The notes beneath the pieces were generated by a model. The model searched no databases. It was not told where the DNA came from and worked only from the letters and a program-made list of their open reading frames with translations. A DNA stretch of 64,000 bases from Sporomusa termitida (GTDB lineage: Bacteria > Bacillota > Negativicutes > Sporomusales > Sporomusaceae), in NCBI RefSeq assembly GCF_007641255.1, contig NZ_CP036259.1, forward strand, positions 3,970,501-4,034,500, given 5' to 3'. The translations under genes and the position numbers were made by a program. Of the stretch, positions 60,092-64,000 are shown piece by piece (the first letter of the stretch is position 1; every line of letters begins with the position of its first letter).

Positions 60092-60562
60092 CTATTCCGC
60101 ACAAGAGTAAGGTACAATGGTTACCGGGCAACCGGCAGCGTTGACCACCCCATAGCTGACGCTGCCCAATACCCCGCCCAGCACCGGATGCATGCCCCGG
60201 GACCCCATAACAATCATCCGCATACCGGTGGTGGCACAGCCGGGCAGAACCGTATTGCCGGCCATTGCTTCCAGGCAAATCTGCTCTTTGGCATCACCGA
60301 TCCGTAACCGGAGCTCATAGTCTATACCGGCCTCATCCAGTATCTTTCGCGCCGGGGCGGCAGTCTCTTCAAACAGCTGCTCCTGATACTCGCGGATTGT
60401 ATTCTCTTTGAAAAACATTTTCGTATGGACGGTCTGAAAACTAGGCTGAACGTTGAGGACAATCAGTTTTTCCTGCAGCAGTTTCGCCATAGTAATTGCC
60501 AGTTGCAGCGCTTCGGTGGCATTCCTGGACCCATCGAACGGAACAAGGATATCTTTCTTCAT
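60092..60562 (-). CDS. Universal stress protein (UspA family)
   Basis: A 156-residue USP with start KKDILVPFDGSRNATEALQL, the ATP-binding motif GSRGMHPVLGGVLGSVSYGV (G-2x-G-9x-G-S/T type, residues about 120-139) and VTIVP end. Many members respond to starvation or stress; ATP binding is likely here. The ATG at 60562 has GGGAGG upstream. Monocistronic with a terminator. Confidence 0.9.
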   Translation of the reverse strand: MKKDILVPFDGSRNATEALQLAITMAKLLQEKLIVLNVQPSFQTVHTKMFFKENTIREYQEQLFEETAAPARKILDEAGIDYELRLRIGDAKEQICLEAMAGNTVLPGCATTGMRMIVMGSRGMHPVLGGVLGSVSYGVVNAAGCPVTIVPYSCAE

Positions 60563-60678
60563 AAAAACCTCCCGCTTTCCAGTCTCTTGTTTTATGGTAA
60601 TTCGCCGCAGCCGCCGATTCTCCTTTTTGGCAAGAAACAGAAATTGAAACGCTGAGAAATTATAATTAATGTTTCGGC

Positions 60679-62229
60679 TTATAATAACGTTCCAATCCTA
60701 TCTTCCACCAGCTCGACTATTTTTTGCGAATGGATCAGATTCTTCAAGGTATTGATATGAGGGTAAAGGTAGATATCTTCACTCATAACCGGCACGGTAA
60801 GGGCAATCTCCCCCAAGACAGCCTGAGCTGCAGTGGCCGGCAGTCTGTCCCCGTCTATGAATTGATGCGCCTGATATACAGACAATAGTTCAATTGCCAG
60901 GATAAATTCCAGTTTTTCCACAACCTGTCGCGCTTTCTTAACCGCATTATAGCCCATCGCCACATAATCTTCCTGATTGCCGCAGGTTGGTATCCCGTCA
61001 ATGGTTGCCGGATGGGACAGGATCTTCATATCATTCAATAAGCCCGCCTGGGTATACTGTGGTATCATCAACCCGGAATTAAGGCCCGGTTTCCTGATAA
61101 GAAACCAGGGGTAGCCGGAGAGACTGCCGTCTACCAGCCGGTTATTTCGCCGCTCGGACATCTTGGCAAGAACGGTGGCGGCAATGCAGGCTGAGTCCAG
61201 TTCAATGCCCACATAGGAGGAATCCGCGTTGCAGCCGGAGATAGCTTCGCCGTCAGCGCCTTCGGGCCAGAGAATCGGGTTATCACAGCAAGAATTTATT
61301 TCTATTTCAATGGTTTTTAACGCATCTTTCAGAGTTTTCTTGGCAGCCCCGTGCAGTTGAGGTATACACCGCAGCGACAGCGCATCCTGCAAGCGGTAAT
61401 CCCGGAAATGCGCCGCAATCTCCGAATCCTGCAGCACATTTCTTACATTAGCCGCTGTGCTGCGTTGGTCCTCATGCGGCCGGACGCTCATCAGCCTGTC
61501 ATCAAAAGCGCGCGTAGTCCCTTTCAGGACTTCCAGCGTCAGCGCACCGATGATATCCGCGCTTTTTGCCGCATTTAGCATGTCATATAAGGCCAGCGAA
61601 CCAATGGCCGTGACGCTGGTTGTGCCGGAAACCAGCACTAAGCCTTCCTTGGCCGCCAACACGGTTGGGGTAAGCCCTACCCGCCGCAGCGCTTCCTTGG
61701 CCGGCAGTAGTTCTCCGGCCACATAAGCCTGCCCTTCACCAATCAGCACCAACGCCATATGTGCTTCCGGGCTGAGATAACCGACAGATCCCTCCCCGGG
61801 GGCGAACGGTGTCAGACCAAGGTTTAGAAATTGCCGGTACAGCTCTACGGTTTCCAGCCGCGCCCCACAAAAGCCCTGGCCGACATTTTGCAAGACCATA
61901 AACATAGTCGCCCGCACTTCTTCCACTGATAAGGGCGAACCCACTGAGGTTGCGTGTGATATGACAATGTTTCTTTGCAGCTGGGCCGTTTCCGCCGGTG
62001 AAATCACCTGGGTGCAAAGGGCCCCGAAGCCGGTGGTGATACCATACATCACCCGGCCCTCACCGATCCATTTTTCCACCAACCCCCGGGCTTGGTTTAC
62101 TCGCTGACAATACGCCTCAGAAAACTCCACCCTGGCACCAAAACGGGCAACCGCCACCAATTCTTTCATGGTCACCCGGCCGCCAAGAACCACTGTTGGC
62201 GTATTACGGGCATCTTTTTTTTCCACCAT
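60679..62229 (-). CDS. Histidine/aromatic ammonia-lyase homologue lacking the MIO triad
   Basis: A 516-residue protein of the aromatic amino-acid lyase family. Conserved parts: VMYGITTGFGALCTQ (Tyr of the active site), RNIVISHATSVGSPLS, AKEGLVLVSGTTSVTA (like the lyase AKEGLALINGT), SYVGIEL and the C-terminal PEGADGEAISGCNADSSYVG. But the place where Ala-Ser-Gly normally forms the MIO cofactor reads GSVGYLSPEAHMALV, three residues shorter. Without it, normal ammonia release is not expected. ATG 62229 behind GGAGG gives family length (~510); an upstream ATG 62280 is possible. Co-transcribed with a BCCT transporter. Confidence 0.82.
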   Translation of the reverse strand: MVEKKDARNTPTVVLGGRVTMKELVAVARFGARVEFSEAYCQRVNQARGLVEKWIGEGRVMYGITTGFGALCTQVISPAETAQLQRNIVISHATSVGSPLSVEEVRATMFMVLQNVGQGFCGARLETVELYRQFLNLGLTPFAPGEGSVGYLSPEAHMALVLIGEGQAYVAGELLPAKEALRRVGLTPTVLAAKEGLVLVSGTTSVTAIGSLALYDMLNAAKSADIIGALTLEVLKGTTRAFDDRLMSVRPHEDQRSTAANVRNVLQDSEIAAHFRDYRLQDALSLRCIPQLHGAAKKTLKDALKTIEIEINSCCDNPILWPEGADGEAISGCNADSSYVGIELDSACIAATVLAKMSERRNNRLVDGSLSGYPWFLIRKPGLNSGLMIPQYTQAGLLNDMKILSHPATIDGIPTCGNQEDYVAMGYNAVKKARQVVEKLEFILAIELLSVYQAHQFIDGDRLPATAAQAVLGEIALTVPVMSEDIYLYPHINTLKNLIHSQKIVELVEDRIGTLL

Positions 62230-62292
62230 GTCTACTGCCTCCAGTGAAGGGGAAAAAACTGCCGTCTTTCCCCCTCCCATAATGTGCTGATC

Positions 62293-63834
62293 CTACTCTT
62301 CTACTTTATCGATGAAAAATACTTTAATAGCCGAAATCACTTGCAAAACAAAGATAAACAGTACCATAAACCCGCCGGCTGCCGCCAGGAATTTAACGCC
62401 GTCAACCCCCTGGGCGCCGCCGGCATAGGCAACCATAAAGAAAGAAATGGCTCCTATCGAAATACCCCACAGGCATTTTTGCCACAACGGCGGTTCTTCA
62501 TCATGCTTGGAGTTTTTCGTGCATATCGACGCAATAGTGGTTGTCATTGCATCAGCGGCAGTGGAAAACGAAATGATAAGTGTAATCATAACTACCGGTA
62601 TAAGAATAAAACCTAACGGCAAATTGGCCAGGAAAGCCCACAAGCCGGCCACCGCCCCGCTGGCTTTAATTGTGGCGATCAGGTCCACTACGCCTTTCAT
62701 CTGCCATTCAATGGCTGTCGAACCCCAGATCCCGAACCAGACCAGACCAAAAACAGACGGCAGTATCCAGTTGATAATCATAAACTCACGAATGGTTCGT
62801 CCATAGGCAATCATAGCCAGGAAGATGCCTATCAGCGGCGCGTAGGCAATCCATATGGCCCAGTCATATAAGGTCCACCACATAACCAGCGCTTCGCCGC
62901 CGATATCACCCGGATCAAGGCCCCATAGCCAAAAGTTCTGCAGCCAATAAGCCAGGCTGGCTACCGAGTTTCGGCAGATATACAGCGTAGGTCCGACAAC
63001 CACCAGAAATAGCAGGATACAATAAAATATTTTGGAGTTGAAAATAGCCAGCCACCTGATCCCTTTATCCACCCCCAATGCGGAAGCAATGGTAAACGTA
63101 GCTGTCGTAACTACCGCCAGGGCCAGCCAGATCACGGTTCCCTGTTTAATGCCGTAAGAGAGCTCTAAGCCGGATGCTACCAACGCAATCCCTGCTCCCA
63201 GGGAAGAAGCCAGACCCAAAGCAATAGCCAGCAAGGACAGTGTGTCAATCACATTTGGCCAGATTCCCTTAGTTATTTTTTCCCCGAACAAAGGGATCAA
63301 GGTTGAAGTCACCGATAACGCTTTCTTCTTGTTGAAGTACATATAGGCCACAAGCAAGCCGCAAAGAGAATACATTGCATAGGGTATAAACGACCAGTTA
63401 TAAAAACAACGGGCAATCGCATAAATTGCGGCCAGCGGTGTTCCCGGCGCCACACCGGTCTGGGCCATTTCGCCGTATATATTGCCAAAATAAATGATTG
63501 GCTCATTGGCGCCATAAGTAATTACCCCCGTGGCAATCCCTCCCTGCAGCGCCATGGCAAACCAGGCCATAAACGGATACTTAGGCTTGGCATCTTTCCC
63601 GCCTAAACGGATACTGCCAAATTTGGAGAAGGTAACAATGGCCACAACAACTAAGGCTATAATGGCAATAACCTGATATAGCCAGCCAAATGTTCTTAAT
63701 GACCAGAGAAATGAGTTCATGGCCACATCTGTCAGCAGCTTATTATCGACAATGCCGACTAAGGCAGCTCCCCCCACAACCAGAAAGGATGGCCAAAAAA
63801 CACCTTTACGTATTTTCTTTGTTTCTACCGACAC
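62293..63834 (-). CDS. BCCT-family transporter
   Basis: A 513-residue transporter with twelve membrane segments. Family motifs: GIATGVITYGANEPIIYFG (variant of GxGxGLxFWGVAEP) and WTLYDWAIWIAYAPLIGIFLA with GRTIREFMI. The usual betaine-box Trp positions are partly kept. BCCT members carry betaine, carnitine, choline and related trimethylammonium or amino-acid-like compounds; precise substrate unknown. The start is GTG 63834 behind GGGAGG. Its stop is 63 bases before the lyase-homologue start, suggesting it imports that protein's ligand. 63835-64000 shows no gene. Confidence 0.88.
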   Translation of the reverse strand: MSVETKKIRKGVFWPSFLVVGGAALVGIVDNKLLTDVAMNSFLWSLRTFGWLYQVIAIIALVVVAIVTFSKFGSIRLGGKDAKPKYPFMAWFAMALQGGIATGVITYGANEPIIYFGNIYGEMAQTGVAPGTPLAAIYAIARCFYNWSFIPYAMYSLCGLLVAYMYFNKKKALSVTSTLIPLFGEKITKGIWPNVIDTLSLLAIALGLASSLGAGIALVASGLELSYGIKQGTVIWLALAVVTTATFTIASALGVDKGIRWLAIFNSKIFYCILLFLVVVGPTLYICRNSVASLAYWLQNFWLWGLDPGDIGGEALVMWWTLYDWAIWIAYAPLIGIFLAMIAYGRTIREFMIINWILPSVFGLVWFGIWGSTAIEWQMKGVVDLIATIKASGAVAGLWAFLANLPLGFILIPVVMITLIISFSTAADAMTTTIASICTKNSKHDEEPPLWQKCLWGISIGAISFFMVAYAGGAQGVDGVKFLAAAGGFMVLFIFVLQVISAIKVFFIDKVEE

Positions 63835-64000
63835 CTGAGTTTCCTCCCCTGCTTTTTGTTACGTCACCTGCTTAAACCGAAAAATCCCAGCTGCATTCAC
63901 CTCCGCTTTATTTTCCATAAGAATATTCCATAAGATTACTATCGCAAAAATTATGCCAACTCTCAACCACGTCTCCCCTCGGCAGGACAATCCGGCCTAA

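Overview
The window looks like a chromosome segment of a diderm Firmicute (Negativicutes, probably Sporomusaceae). Firmicute-type genes (YuaG-like flotillin with NfeD partner, YtxH, DUF948, Ddl, DacF-like carboxypeptidase, ykf/dpp-like murein-peptide genes) sit beside genes that need an outer membrane: three TonB-dependent receptors and a TonB. Taxonomy is inferred from gene content only. No rRNA, tRNA or origin was recognised.

Region 1 (1-7160) is a type I-B CRISPR locus. It holds cas6-cas8b-cas7-cas5 on the minus strand (cas5 runs off the window; cas3/4/1/2 are not in view) and a 19-repeat array at 5787-6983 read on the minus strand. Between cas6 and the array, 3734-4100 holds what I consider the most important item. 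Two degenerate CRISPR repeats flank one spacer-like segment, followed by a rho-independent terminator. This faces a divergent promoter, a 5' hairpin and a 30-codon hydrophobic ORF with a perfect Shine-Dalgarno. The spacer-like segment matches the divergent promoter at 16 of 23 positions. This is the architecture of a CRISPR-regulated toxin-antitoxin (CreTA). A decayed second copy lies at 13541-13790.

Region 2 (7300-15900): a REP-flanked passenger gene, a type II NADH dehydrogenase, a Fur-box-flanked siderophore receptor with a divergent AraC regulator, and a PAS histidine kinase.

Region 3 (15900-32200) is a metal and membrane-stress area. It has an HMA-type P1B ATPase, two unrecognised ORFs around a Fur box, a DUF362 lipoprotein with a polyferredoxin, a 1687-residue protein made of two P-type ATPases in tandem with small accessory proteins, and a flotillin/NfeD pair.

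Region 4 (32400-37330): D-Ala-D-Ala ligase, an iron-sulfur-flavoprotein-like gene, MsrB, DUF948/YtxH envelope proteins and a D,D-carboxypeptidase.

Region 5 (37500-46230) is one plus-strand operon: a complete dipeptide ABC transporter, a class A beta-lactamase-fold hydrolase, an LD-carboxypeptidase and an M20 peptidase. It probably imports and salvages murein peptides. A 164-bp MITE is inserted in it; a sister copy is at 23658.

Region 6 (46600-59250) is metal-chelate uptake. One minus-strand operon runs: short coupled ORF, tonB, FecCD permease, ATPase, receptor, binding protein, methyltransferase. A second minus-strand group has a TonB receptor, an ECF-S-like membrane protein, an [FeFe]-hydrogenase-like protein and an FmdE protein, divergent from a Crp/Fnr regulator. 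RAYT remnants with GGGGTCAGGC ends punctuate the region.

Region 7 (59300-64000): YjbR, a universal stress protein, and a BCCT transporter operon with an ammonia-lyase homologue whose MIO-forming Ala-Ser-Gly is missing.
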